Assembly: GCA_030544215.1 (NCBI GenBank)
Contig: JARZZO010000013.1
Coordinates: 23,240,729-23,304,728, forward strand
Direction of reading: 5' to 3'
Source: Zantedeschia hybrid cultivar
Taxonomy: Eukaryota > Streptophyta > Magnoliopsida > Alismatales > Araceae
DNA: 64,000 bases
Below are positions 9,716-20,924 of the stretch, one piece after another. The notes under the pieces are model-generated. The model was not told the origin of the DNA, did no database searches, and was given only the letters and a program-made list of their open reading frames with translations. Numbering within the stretch: position 1 is the first letter of the stretch; each line of letters begins with the position of its first letter. Position numbers and translations under genes: made by a program.

Positions 9716-10597
9716 ATGTCGTTATCTAACCCCCTCCGTTGCATACTTGATGCAAACAAACTCACGGGACCAAATTACATTGACTGGTTACGCAACCTGA
9801 AGATTGTACTCAAGTGTGAAAAGCTAGCCTATATCCTGGATCAACCAGATCTAGTGCAACCCAGTGATAATGCTAACGAAGATGAATTAATGATGTATGA
9901 AAATTGGAAGGAGGACTCTGTCAAGGTCCAGTGTTATATGCTCGGTTCAATGAACAATGAACTGCAACGACAGCATGATAACATGGAACCTAAGTCCATT
10001 CTGAATCACCTACAAGAGTTGTTTGGTGAACAATCCAGAACAGAAAGATATGAGATATCTAAGAAATTGTTCAGGACCAGAATGAGCGAGGGCACATCTG
10101 TGCAAACTCATGTGCTCAAGATGATAGAATGGATTGAGAGGCTTGCAGTGCTCGACTTTGTTATGAACAATGACCTGAGCATCGACTTAATCTTACAGTC
10201 CCTTCCATATTCATTTTCACAATTTATTATCAACTTCAATATGAATAAAATTGAAGTTTCACTGGCTGAGCTGCTCAACATGTTGAAGACAACAGAAGGC
10301 ACTATCCAGAAAGATAAGCCAAATGTAATGCTTGTTGGTAAGACCAACAAGAAAAGAAAAGCTGGACAGACCTTTAAGAAAGGTAAGCCTAAGAAACTAG
10401 TGAAAAGCAAACCGGCGGCACAAAAGGACAAACCTAAAGTCAATGATAAAGGTCAGTGTTTCCACTGCCATAAAGAAGGTCATTGGAAGAGAAACTGCAA
10501 GATTTATCTTGCAGAAAAAGCAAAGGAAAAGCTTGGTGAAGCTTCAGGTATTCTCATGATCGATCTTAACTTGTCTTATAGAGAAACAACATCTTGA
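9716..10597 (+). CDS. C1 gag (ended by a premature stop)
   Basis: 293 residues starting at the first ATG after the leader. The N-terminal part matches copia Gag (about residues 10-210, with LTGPNYIDWLRNLKI, LNHLQELFGEQSRTERYE and AELLNMLKTTEG). A lysine-rich linker follows, then a CCHC zinc knuckle, CFHCHKEGHWKRNC, near residue 245, which binds RNA. The frame stops at TGA 10595-10597. The homologous position in C2 is TGG (tryptophan, in CTSWVLDTGC), so this is a single-base nonsense change that separates Gag from protease. The structural protein would assemble cytoplasmic particles around the element RNA. Confidence 0.9.
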   Translation: MSLSNPLRCILDANKLTGPNYIDWLRNLKIVLKCEKLAYILDQPDLVQPSDNANEDELMMYENWKEDSVKVQCYMLGSMNNELQRQHDNMEPKSILNHLQELFGEQSRTERYEISKKLFRTRMSEGTSVQTHVLKMIEWIERLAVLDFVMNNDLSIDLILQSLPYSFSQFIINFNMNKIEVSLAELLNMLKTTEGTIQKDKPNVMLVGKTNKKRKAGQTFKKGKPKKLVKSKPAAQKDKPKVNDKGQCFHCHKEGHWKRNCKIYLAEKAKEKLGEASGILMIDLNLSYRETTS

Positions 10598-13500
10598 GTA
10601 TTAGATACTGGATGTGTTTCTCATATCTGCAATAACTTGCAGGTGCTAACAAGTAAAAGAAGATTAAACCGCGGAGACGTGGATCTGAGGCTCGGGAATG
10701 GAGCAAAAGTTGCTGCGTTAGCTGTGGGGACAGTAAGACTTCAGATGCCGTCAGGAGACTCATTGGAACTGATAGATTGTTATTATGTTCCGACCATTAT
10801 TAGGAATATCATATCTATTTCATGTTTAGATAGACAAGGATATTCTATGAAACTAGAGAATAAAGGTTGTTCCATTTATCATGGAGACAAATTGTTTACT
10901 TCCAGATATTTATTGAATGGATTATATTTACTTGATATTTCATATGATGTTTGTCTGGTAAATAAATCTCTTGAATGCTTAGATAAGGATGTGAATAAAT
11001 CGTACCTATGGCATTGTAGGCTAGGTCATATAAATGAGAACAGGATCATAAGGTTGCAAAAGAATGGATATCTTGATCCATTTGATTATGAATCATTTGC
11101 AACCTGTGAAGCTTGTCTCATGGGAAAGATGACCAAAGCTCCATTCTCAGGACATGGAGACAGAGCTAAGGACTTATTGGAACTAATACATAGTGATGTA
11201 TGTGGTCCAATGTCCACTCATGTTATGGGTGGTTACTCATACTTTGTTTCATTTACAGATGATTTCTCAAGATATGACAACATATATTTAATGAAATATA
11301 AGTCAGAAGTCTTTGAGAAATTTAAAGAGTTTAAAAACGAAGTTGAGAACCAGACTGGAAAGAGTATCAAAACTCTTCGATCAGATCGAGGGGGTGAATA
11401 CTTAAGTACAGATTTCACACAATATCTTAAGGATAATGGTATTTTGTCTCAGTGGACTCCCCCCTATACACCTCAATTAAATGGTGTATCGGAAAGGAGA
11501 AATCGTACTCTATTAGATATGGTATGATCAATGATGAGTTATGCGAAACTTCCAATCTCTTTATGGGGATATGCACTGTTGACTACTGCATATCTGTTGA
11601 ACAAAGTTCCGAGTACGTCAGTACCTTCCACTCCATATGAGATATGGAAAGGAAAGAAACTAGACTTTAAGCATGTTAGAGTCTGGGGTTGTCCTGCATA
11701 TGTCAAAAGACATGATCCAGACAAACTGGACTCCAGGACAGAGAAATGTAGATTTGTGGGATATCCAAAAGAGACTTTTGGATATTACTTCTATCTGCCC
11801 AGCGATCCAAGGGTGTTTGTCGCAAAAAGAGTTGTCTTCTTGGAGAAAGAATATCTTTCAAAAGAAGACAGTGGGAGCAAGATAGAACTGGAAGAAATTC
11901 TAGACCCACAAATCAACACTAGTTCATCTACTGAACCATTGACTCAAGAACTTGTTCAAGATGATACACAAAAGGCTCGTAGATCAGGTAGAGTGCCTAA
12001 GCAGCCTGAAAGATATGTTGGACATATCGATGATGGCAAACCAAAAGTGCACTTAAATGAGGATGATGATCTTCAAACCTACCTAGAGGCCATAAATAGT
12101 CAAGAATCAGAAAAATGGCAAGAGGCAATGAATTCTAAAATTCAGTCCATGTATGCCAACCAAGTTTGGAACTTGGTTGATCTGCCAGAAGGTATAGTAC
12201 CTATTGGCAGTAAATGGATCTTTAAAAGAAAGATCGGGGCAGATGGACAGATTGACACATACAAGGCAAGGCTGGTAGCAAAAGGATATCGTCAAAGGCA
12301 AGGCATTGACTATGACGAAACCTTTTCTCCTGTTGCCATGATTAAGTCAATCAAAATACTTCTTGCTATCGCTGCATTCTATGATTATGAAATATGGCAA
12401 ATGGATGTGAAAACAGCATTCCTTAACGGGAACCTTCAAGAAGAGGTGTATATGATACAACCTGAAGGATTCACTTCCAAAGAGCATTCAAGCAAAGTAT
12501 GCAAGCTGCAAAGATCCATCTATGGATTAAAGCAGGCATCCCGAACTTGGAACTTAAGATTTGATGAAGCAATCAAATCTTATGACTTCATTAAGAATGA
12601 AGATGAACCTTGTGTATACAAAAAGACTAGTGGGAGCGCAGTTATCTTTTTGGTATTTTACGTTGATGACATTCTACTCATTGGGAATAATGTAGGAATG
12701 TTGATGTAAAGGCTTGGTTATCCAAAAACTTCTCAATGAAAGATTTGGGAGAAGCATCCTATATTCTGGGAATAAGGATCTATAGAGATAGGTCCAAAAG
12801 GATGCTTGGCTTGTCCCAATCTATGTACATAGATACTATAGTCAAAAGGTTTGACATGAAAAATTCCAAGAGAGGCCTCGTTCCAATGAGGCATGGAATT
12901 TATCTCTCTAAAGAAATGTCTCCCAAGACACTTGAAGAGAGAGTATACATGGATAGAGTTCCTTATGCCTTGGCAATAGGATCTATCATGTATGGAATGC
13001 TATGTACTAGGCTTGATGTGGCACACCGACTAAGTGTCACCAGTAGATATCAGGCTGATCCAGGTGAGGAACACTGGAAGGCGGTGAAATGTATCCTTAG
13101 ATACTTAAGAAGGACTAAGGATCTATTTCTCGTCTATGGAGGAAACGACTTGGAACTTCGAGGGTTTACTGACTCGAGTTTTCAGTCAGATATAGATGAT
13201 AGCAAATCCATGTCTGGATTTGTGTTCATGTTAAATGGAGGTGCAGTAAGTTGGAAGAGTTCCAAACAAGAAACTACTGCAGATTCGACGACCGAAGCAG
13301 AATACATTACTGCAGCTGAAGCGGCCAAGGAGGCGGTTTGGATGGCGGTTTGGATGAAGAAGTTCATCTCGGCACTTGGAGTAGTTCCAAGCATTTCAGA
13401 TCCTGTTCCATTATTGTGTGACAACAATAGGGCAATAGCTCAAGCGAAAGAGCCAAGATCACATTAGAAGTCAAAGCACATTCTGAGACGATTTCATCTG

Positions 13501-13653
13501 ATTCGTGAGATCATCGCCCGAGGAGATATAGTAGTTGAGAAAGTCTCATCTGAAGATAATGTAGCAGATCCCTTGACTAAGCCATTGTCTCAAAATCATT
13601 TAGAATGTCACCTTAAGTCTATGGGACTTAGACACATGGGTGATTGGCTATAG
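10598..13653 (+). pseudogene. C1 pol: protease, integrase, reverse transcriptase, RNase H
   Basis: The order is protease (VLDTGC near 10600), the zinc region (WHCRLGH and CEACLMGK, about 11005-11130), integrase core (HSDVCGP, FTDDFSRY, GGEYLS), reverse transcriptase (about 12090-12690, with KARLVAKGY, WQMDVKTAFLNGNL and the catalytic YVDD near 12660) and RNase H (about 13130-13460, with TDSSFQSD, TTEAEY and CDNN). It ends at DWL-TAG, 13651-13653. Breaks are TGA at 11525-11527 where C2 has CGA (arginine, a CpG-type change), a small deletion near 12700 that shifts frame just after YVDDILLIG, and TAG at 13465-13467. A 12-base duplication near 13335 repeats AVWM. Few lesions overall. Confidence 0.92.
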
Positions 13654-13656
13654 TCC

Positions 13657-13667
13657 AAGTGGGAGAA
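13657..13667 (+). other. C1 polypurine tract
   Basis: AAGTGGGAGAA directly abuts the 3' LTR. This is the expected primer for plus-strand DNA synthesis. Confidence 0.85.
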
Positions 13668-15258
13668 TGTTAGAATTGGGTGGCCTCAAAGCCAATCATT
13701 GTACATTCTAGTTCAGATTATTAATAAAGGCAATCATTTCTTCATTTAATAGTTCTCGCAAATTAACTATCGTAATGAAGGTCTATAGACAAATGTATAG
13801 GATATTGAATCATGATGAGATCATGATAGTGAGATCAATATCCTCAGTCAATTGTCTTAAACAGTTCTCGATCATAGGATATTTGAGATGGACATTAAAT
13901 ATCCGATAAGATCGACACAAGTTATGTCTGCTCATGTGATGAGGGTGAATGATCTCACATTCACTCGTGTGGTGACACTAAGACAAACAAGTAGGTGCTT
14001 ATTAGAGAATGAGTTCACTGAACAGACCCAAATAAAAATTCCTAGATGGTAATTATACCTATTAGTCAACCAGGGAATTCAATCGTTGCAGTAGCACAGG
14101 TGGTCCTTTGACCTGAGTCACCAATGATACCTTGTTTGTGGACCATTGTATCTTGATTATCTGACTAGTGGACTTTAACCATCAAGTCCACCATAATCGG
14201 TCTTTCAGATACAGTGGAAAGCTTGAGAAGGTAATTGAGTGAACAACAAGGGATCACTCACTCTTAGTATAAGACTGGAGAGAGAATGTCCTATGGATGT
14301 GTACACAGAAATCCCTGGCCATGGTCAAATGAAAGAGATGTCTTTCTAGATATTAACTGAGTACTGGAATCCATCTGGATAATACGATAGAGGGTTTGAC
14401 TATAAAACCATACCCTTGTGTTATTGGGACATTGCATGAGTGAAGGATCATATCTGTGCGGCATCTGCAGACGGAAAGGTTCAATTAAAGGGAACAGTAT
14501 CCCTTATATCTTCTGGGATCATGAGGTAGTGGTTAGTGCTGTTCATGATCAGAAGGCCAAGTGATTTGATCATCAGATGATAATTCACTTGTTTATTAAA
14601 TTAATCATTTAACATATGATGTTTAAATGTTAATTAATAAATATTAAACTCTAGAAACAGTTCTAAGTTTAATGGGCCTGCAACCGGACTGATATATGGG
14701 CCTAGAGGGTCACACACATAAGAGTTCTCGTCAGACAGTGAGAGACGTTAAATTTCATGTTCATCTGGGTTTTTATTAAAAGCCGCAGGATAAACATGAA
14801 GATTTAATGGAGAATTATCCAAGGCCAAACTCTTGAATAATCATGAGGATTAATCCTTGTGCTTATCCTTATTTCTATATAAGGAGGGCCAAGGGGAAGG
14901 GGTAAAAAGTTGGTTGGACGAATTTTTACCCATATTTTCTTTCTCCTCTCTCTCTCTCTCCTTCTCTCTCTCTTGGAGTGGATCTATCTCTCTCCGCGCA
15001 TGGTGGATTTGAGATCTTGTCGGAGCACTCAAGTCGAGGAGGAAATCGCGTCTGCTGCGGGAACTCGTGTGGATACCTCTAGAGATCGTGCACGTGCGCG
15101 ATTACCGAGTCGGCATCATCCATGGGAGATTCGAAACCCCGCAAAGGTGAAGAACCGTTCTTCTCGCATCGTTTATTTTAATGTCCGTTTTACGACCCCA
15201 GCAACCGATATAATGGAATCGATTTTATTTTTCGCTACGTTCATGGCGATTCATTACA
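13668..15258 (+). repeat. C1 3' LTR
   Basis: 1591 bp, homologous to 5769-7357, with a TATA box at 14876-14882. It ends ATTACA and is followed by the target duplication ACATC at 15259-15263. Confidence 0.95.
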
Positions 15259-16083
15259 ACATCTGGATAATAGACGCAACCTTGCAGGAATAGCTTCTAC
15301 CCCTCGGCAGGTGACCATGTAACCGAGGAACTTCTCGGAGGCCACGCTGAAGGCGCACTTGGTAGGATTCAGCTTCATTTTATACCTGCGCAAGGTGGAG
15401 AATGTTTCGGCCAGGTCGGCCCGATGGTCCACAGCAATGCGGCTTTTTACAAGCATGTCGTCGATGTAGACCTCCATATTGTGGCCGATCTGCGGAGCGA
15501 ACATCTTGTTGACGAGTCGCTGAAAAGTTGCTCCGGCATTCTTTAGGCCGAATGGCATCCGGGTGTAGCAGTATAAACCGAGGTCCGTTGTGAAGATTGT
15601 TTTGTCCTCGTCGTCCGGATGCATTCGGATCTGATGATAGCCTGAATAGGCGTTGAGGAAGCTGAGCAATTCATGGCCGGAAGTGGTGTCCACCACCTGG
15701 TCTATCCGAGGTAGTGGAAAGCTGTCCATCGGACAGGCCTTATTGAGGCTAGTGAAGTCTACGCACATTCGCCACTTGTCGTCCTTTTTGGGCACCATCA
15801 CTACATTAGCGATCCATTCGGGATGGTGCACCTCTCGGAGATACCCTGCGTTCAGCCCATTTTGTACTTCAGTCTAGATGGCCATCCTCCTTTCTTGATT
15901 GAAGGTACGCCTCTTCTGCTTAACCGGAGGTTGATTTGGGTTGACGTGCAACTGATGCTCCGCTACCTCTGGGTCGACTCCGGGTATATCAGAAGGAGAC
16001 CAGGCGAAGACGTCGAGGTTTTCCTTCAGGAATTTGACAAGTCTCTCGGCTTCAGTCTTCTCGAGGCCGGAACCTATCATTAG
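15259..16083 (-). pseudogene. G1 pol: reverse transcriptase N-terminal part
   Basis: Minus-strand translation gives the leader to the reverse transcriptase (MIGSGLEKTEAERLVKFLKE, FAWSPSDIPGVDPEVAEHQL) and then the polymerase core (WIANVVMVPKKDDKWRMCVD, FLNAYSGYHQIRMHP, MPFGLKNAGATFQRLV, VYIDDMLVKS with the catalytic acids intact, and FLGYMVTCRGVE). It aligns throughout with 41440-42270 of G2. A stop lies between the two ORFs near 15873 and the last codons before C1 are frameshifted. The strand continues at 5768 across C1 and at 28429 across C2. Confidence 0.88.
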
Positions 16084-17635
16084 TGTTAGTATTAGATGGT
16101 CTCAAAGCCAATCCGATACTATGTACTTATTCAGATTATTAATAAAAGGCAATAATTCATTGTGTGTAATTAATTCGATCTGTGTTTATCGTATCACGAT
16201 GAAGTCCATGAACATGTGCAATAGTCTTCGGATTATGATGAGATCATAATTACGGGACCGAAGACTTATAAACACATGTTCTCAATTGTTCCTAGTCATA
16301 GGATGTTTGAGATAGGACATCGAACATCCGGATAGACTAGTATAGGTTACTTCAGCTCATATGATGAGGGTGATTGATTCCATAAGTCACTTGTGTGGAG
16401 ACACTATGCTGAACCTATAGGTGCTCATTGGTGAATGAGTTCACTGAACTGATCCGACTATGAATCGCTAGATGGTAATCACCTCACTGTTAACCAGCTC
16501 GATTCATTTGTCACGGTTGCGTGGATGATCCTTGGACCTGAGACTCCAAAGATATCTTGTTGGTAGGTTTCTGAGCTTTGACCTTGACGAACGAATCCCT
16601 AACCATGGGTTATCAATAAGTCAAGCGATCGGGTTCAGGGAAATGCCCTCGAAGGTAATTGTGTGTTCAATACGGGATCATCCGCTCTCGGTTGTTTGAG
16701 AGAGAATGTTCCGGGAATGATGCGCTTAAAGTCCCTGGACAGGGCGGACTCTGTAATCGATAAGGAGTTATCGGATTCAGATTAGCGGCATCTGATTCAA
16801 GTGAATCGACCAAATAGGGTTTAACAGTAAACCATGCCCTAGGTCGATTCGGGAACATTGTACGGATGAAGGATTATATCCGCGCGCTAACCGATGACAG
16901 AATGGTTCCAATAGAGGGTTGCGATAACCCCAGTGCCATCCAGGATCACGCGATGTTGCTTGGCATCCAACGTGATCGGCAGTCCGTCCGAATTTATTGT
17001 GGGACATTAAATTCGGCTGATTAATTGAATATAAGGATATTAATTAATTCAGTGGGTCAGTAAAGGGTTACTGGACTTAATGGGCTATTAACTGGACTGG
17101 TATTTGGGCCTAGAGGGTCACATGCAAATGGTTTTCAAGTAGATGGATAATCCGACAGGATTTCGGATAAGTCTGGGTTTTTATGAAAAATCGCAAACTG
17201 ACTTCTTATAAAAGAACGGATTCTACGTCCGGGGCCAGCAACCCTGACCTAGCCGTCATTCGTTCTTTCCCACTTTCACTCTTTTCCGGGCGTGCGGTTC
17301 CCAACTGCTCCACCTTCCGTTCGACGGGGATTCCGAATCCGCATGTCGCGGCGGATTACGCGCAGTCAGACGGGATCTACGAACGCCGCAGCGAGCGAGG
17401 AAGCGAGGACGATCCATCGCGGGGAGAACCGCGTGGATATCGCTAGAGGTCGGGCATCTGCGCAACTTGCGGCATCCCTCCGACGGAACCGGAAAACGGA
17501 CGCGGATTCGAATCCGCGCAAGGTAAAATCGATTTATACCGGTTTTAATTTTAACGACCAAACGGGACAGATCCGATCCCGAAAATTTTATTCCGCTGCG
17601 TTTTAGGATCGGATCCCGACACAACGATCCCAACA
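16084..17635 (+). repeat. C2 5' LTR
   Basis: 1552 bp with a TATA box (TATAAAA) at 17207-17213. It has three differences from the 3' LTR in the first 120 or so positions. The downstream third contains the small ORF described separately. Confidence 0.95.
17343..17606 (+). CDS. Small LTR/leader ORF of C2 (uORF candidate)
   Basis: An ATG at 17343 opens 87 codons to TAG at 17604-17606, just short of the LTR end. The product is basic, starting MSRRITRSQTGSTNAAASEE, with RGENRVDIARGRASAQL, DADSNPRKVK and FNFNDQTG. The spacing of RVD, R.RA.A.L, NP.KVK and FN agrees with the small ORF of C1, although surrounding DNA differs widely. The C3 solo LTR has a related reading (RGEDRVDFARGRALARL) without the same ATG. 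In the 3' LTR of C2 the frame is interrupted by TAG near 28218. No domain is recognised. Confidence 0.35.
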   Translation: MSRRITRSQTGSTNAAASEEARTIHRGENRVDIARGRASAQLAASLRRNRKTDADSNPRKVKSIYTGFNFNDQTGQIRSRKFYSAAF

Positions 17636-17636
17636 G

Positions 17637-17650
17637 TGGTATCAGAGCCA
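17637..17650 (+). other. C2 primer-binding site (tRNA-Met)
   Basis: TGGTATCAGAGCCA, one base after the 5' LTR, identical to that of C1. Confidence 0.95.
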
Positions 17651-19434
17651 AGTTCCCCTGTGTTTTCACCGTTTCGGTCTCTAAAATTTATGGTTTTTGA
17701 ATTTATTCCATGCTTAAGTTTATGTTCTTGAAAGATTTATAATCATTAGATGATTACTGCGATGAGATCGCGATTTAAATCTGAAGAAAAATTGTTTTTT
17801 GGGGTGTTTTTCGTCGTGTTCTTCGTTAGACGAAGAACGGGGTATTTTTGATATGGTCGGATCCATAAAGATGGATTTTAAGGGGTTCTAATCATTGTAA
17901 ATCATGCCCACTGACCCTGGTCGAGTTGTTGGTGGCATGGGAAGCCGTGGAAGAACGTCCATGGACCTTCTTCCTCCCCACGGGTTTGAGAAACCTGCAA
18001 AACAGTGTTTTTGGAGGAAAAGGGGAGGCGAATAAACCCCTTTCCGGAGCACCTCCAGGGCCACCGCCGGTCGCCGGACCTCGTCGGAGCAAAGGGCTTC
18101 GCCGGCGGCAAGGCGCGGTGCCTGGCCGGCGCCAGGATCGGCGCCGAAGAAGACCCAAAGGGGGGGGGGGGGGCGCCGTCAGGTTCCCTGCTGTGCAGGG
18201 AACCCTCGGGCGATTCGGCCGGATGGCTAGGGTTTCCCTAGCCGCCGAGCGGACCCGGCCCGGCTGGGCCCTGGCTCGTGCCAAGTGGCCCGAGCCAGGG
18301 CGCAGTAGGGCTCGGACCCAGGCTGGGCCCTGGCCCGAGCCAAGGGCTCAGCAGGGCTGAGCCCTTTAGACCCCTTCCCGATTTAATTATTTTAAATTAT
18401 TTGGGGGGCCTATTAAAATTAATTTAATTTCGTTTTATTATTAAAATGTGATGTTAATAATAAATTTTAAATTATTAATTTTTTTTGGGCCATAATGATT
18501 GGATTATGAATTTTCACAAGGAATTAACAAATGTGTTAATTCAAATTATTAATCTAAGTTGTTAGATTAATTATTATATTTAATTGTTAAATATGCCCAT
18601 AAATATTTGAATTGTTCAAATTAAGCATGGAATATTTCTGAAGACATTAATTTTAGATATTGTGCATATTCGATGTGTTATTAAATGCTTGTTTAAATTC
18701 AATTTAAGTTCAGCATGCATAAATTGATTTTCGAAAATTCCAAATTGTCCAAAATTTTGTTTGGTCCCTGGTTTTATGAAACCTGAAATTATAAGTTATT
18801 TTAGAAAATTTTATTTAGCCATTTGATGCGCAATTCATGTGTGGTTTGTCTAACTAAAACACATGGTGGTCATGGACGAGCATTAATTGTGGATATGGAA
18901 TGTGATTGTGTAGTTTATTGTTTATTAATAAATAGAGGTCTGCGAACCTCTCCCTCTCATATTCCATTGTACTTCTACCTTCCTCCTCGATGTAATCGCT
19001 ATAAGGCTTCCTCATTTAAATTATCATGTAATTGAGAATTATGATGTAATTTGATCGAGGCGGCTGTGCGCGGAGCGAGGATGATCCACAACTGCTGACC
19101 AGATGAAAATGAAGGAGTTCATTGAATCCATAGATTTGCAGACTCATGGTATAAGTTGTTATATTGTGTATGTGTGTGCGTTTGACTATCTGACTCAAGT
19201 CAAACCACAATGCCGTCCATGACCACACTAACGACATGTATGTGATGCGTGTGCTTAAGTATTTGCTAGGTTATTAGTATTTATATATATTCGATATATT
19301 TAATACTATCACCTAGGATGAGACCAAACTAAATAAGTAAAACCTTCGTAACAAACTCTAAGCCATAGCGCGAGCCATTAAGAATGTACCGCGTGGCTCT
19401 CCATCAATATGATTAATAGAACTTAATTCGGTGG

Positions 19435-19938
19435 TGGCAGATACTATGTGTTTACCCAAGGTTTGTCATTAACTGATGAGAGAACTGTTGATCATGACAT
19501 TAGATGCCTTTGGATAAGAGTAAAGGAACGATATAGTCATCCACGTGTTTACCCATGAACTATATTTCTACTTTACTCTATCACGTATTGATGGTAAAGC
19601 TTAGACCGGGGATAATGGTCTACTGTGTTTAGTAAAGGAACGATATAGTCATCCACGTGTTTACCCGGGAACTATATTTCTACTTTACTCTATCACGTAT
19701 TGATGGTAAAGCTTAGACCGGGGATAATGGTCTACTGTGTTTACCCGGGACCATTAAACTTGGGAGCCGAAGTATGATCGGATATTGCAAGGAGTTGCAA
19801 TTATCATGAGATGATTGCTCTGAGATAGCGGTATGATACTACGTGTTTACCCGAGGTCATACTACGATGCTTGGAGATTCTGATTCCCACTAGGAGACAG
19901 TCGGCGTCTCCCGTTCTGTATATCTGAAGGTTATACAG
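19435..19938 (+). ncRNA. Stem-loop array in C2 leader (candidate structured RNA)
   Basis: The apical motif is different from C1 but equally constant: about GTGTTTACCCGGG, at 19448, 19544, 19657, 19737 and 19844, plus a truncated copy near 19625. Flanks pair: TGGCAGA with TTTGTCA (two wobbles), GAGTAAAG and ATATAGT with ACTATAT and CTTTACTC, TAATGGTC with GACCATTA (perfect), and GTATGA with TCATAC. Two further hairpins near the end match C1 in place: GGAGAC/GTCTCC (19893-19911) and CTGTAT/ATACAG (19916-19938). The first differs from C1 by a paired, pairing-preserving change. Confidence 0.65.
19519..19742 (+). repeat. 112-bp tandem duplication in C2 leader
   Basis: 19519-19630 and 19631-19742 are nearly identical. 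The unit contains one complete stem-loop and the left arm of the next. One visible difference lies in the apical motif (CCCATGAAC against CCCGGGAAC). Confidence 0.9.
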
Positions 19939-20045
19939 TCTATCGAAAATTAGTGGGAGTAAAACTAGATAATAAAAGACCATATCTTGTTTTAGTTAAT
20001 CTGAATATCTACTAATTATCAATTGATTATCTCCTGTAGGCGAGA

Positions 20046-20924
20046 ATGTCGCACCATAACCCGTTGCGAGGCATACTTGATGCCAACCGTTTGACAGGCA
20101 CCAATTACTCAGACTGACTCAGAAACCTGAAGATAGTCCTCAGGTCTGAGCAGATTGCCTACGTCTTGGATAATGAACCTTTTGCTGAACCAGCATTAGA
20201 TGCTCCTGAGGAGGAAATGATAGCGTATGAAAAATGGAAGGAGGATTCCACTATGGCCCAATGCTACATGTTTGCCTCTATGAGCAATGAGTTGCAGAGG
20301 CAACATGAAGAGATGGATGCTAAATCCATCATGCTCCATTTGAAGGAACTATTTGGTGAGTAGAGCAGAATCGAACGATATAAGATATCGAAGAATCTGT
20401 TCAAGGCTCAGATGGCAGAGGGAACTTCAGTACAAAATCACGTGCTGAAGATGATTGAGTGGGTAGAGAGGCTGGATGCTCTTGGGATTATACTTCCCAA
20501 GGAGATGCACATAGACCTCGTGTTGTCTTCACTTCCACCATCATATGCTCAGTTCATCGTTAATTTTAACATGAACAAGATCCATGCCACCTTTGCTGAA
20601 CTGCTGAACATGTTAAAAACTGCTGAGGGGAATCTTATGAAGGATAAACCCCAAGTCCTAATGGTTGGTAAGACCAACAGAAAAAGACTTGCAGTCTAAG
20701 CTTTTCGAAAGAATAAGATCAAGGTTCAGAGAAAGGCAAAGGTTCCCAAGAAAGACAAGGGTAAGAGTGCTGAGAAGGGTGATTGCTTCTACTGTCACCA
20801 GAAAGGGCATTAAAAGAGGAATTGCAAAGAATACCTCAAGGACAAGGCCCAAGGAACTGTGAAGCAGCAGGACGCTTCAGGTATCTATATAATAGATGTA
20901 AACTTGTCAATTAGAGATTGTACA
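20046..20924 (+). pseudogene. C2 gag
   Basis: Homologous to C1 gag throughout (HNPLRGILDANRLTGTNY, LKELFGE, QNHVLKMIEWVERL, AELLNMLKTAEG). It has in-frame stops near 20117 (TGA at a tryptophan), near 20360, and at 20697-20699, and the zinc knuckle CFYCHQKGH is followed by TAA where C1 has tryptophan. The reading frame shifts near 20700. The ATG at 20046 corresponds to the C1 start. Not functional. Confidence 0.88.

Larger units (their letters stand above)
5769..15258 (+). mobile_element. C1: full-length Ty1/copia element
   Basis: C1 has two LTRs (5769-7357 and 13668-15258), both starting TGTTAGAATTGGG and ending ATTACA. The 5-bp target duplication ACATC occurs at 5764-5768 and 15259-15263. 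Internal order is primer-binding site, long leader, gag, then protease, integrase, reverse transcriptase and RNase H, then a polypurine tract. Integrase before reverse transcriptase defines copia. The gag opening (LDANKLTGPNYIDWLRNLKI) and the 1.6 kb LTRs suggest an Angela/BARE- or Tork-like lineage, but that is from memory of the families. Six differences in the first 145 or so aligned LTR positions imply it is not very recent. It inserted into G1 pol. Confidence 0.95.
17651..20045 (+). other. C2 untranslated leader, 2.4 kb
   Basis: As in C1, a GC-rich block (17926-18360, with repeats of GGCCCTGG and an 11-base G run near 18160) is followed by an AT-rich block (about 18380-18820) and then a stem-loop array (19435-19938). 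No protein gene is supported. It ends CTCCTGTAGG six bases before the gag ATG. Confidence 0.75.

Noticed and set aside
5769..15258. C1 considered as an active, intact element
   Set aside because: It has a stop at the gag-protease junction, one in integrase, a frameshift after YVDD and a stop near the end of RNase H.
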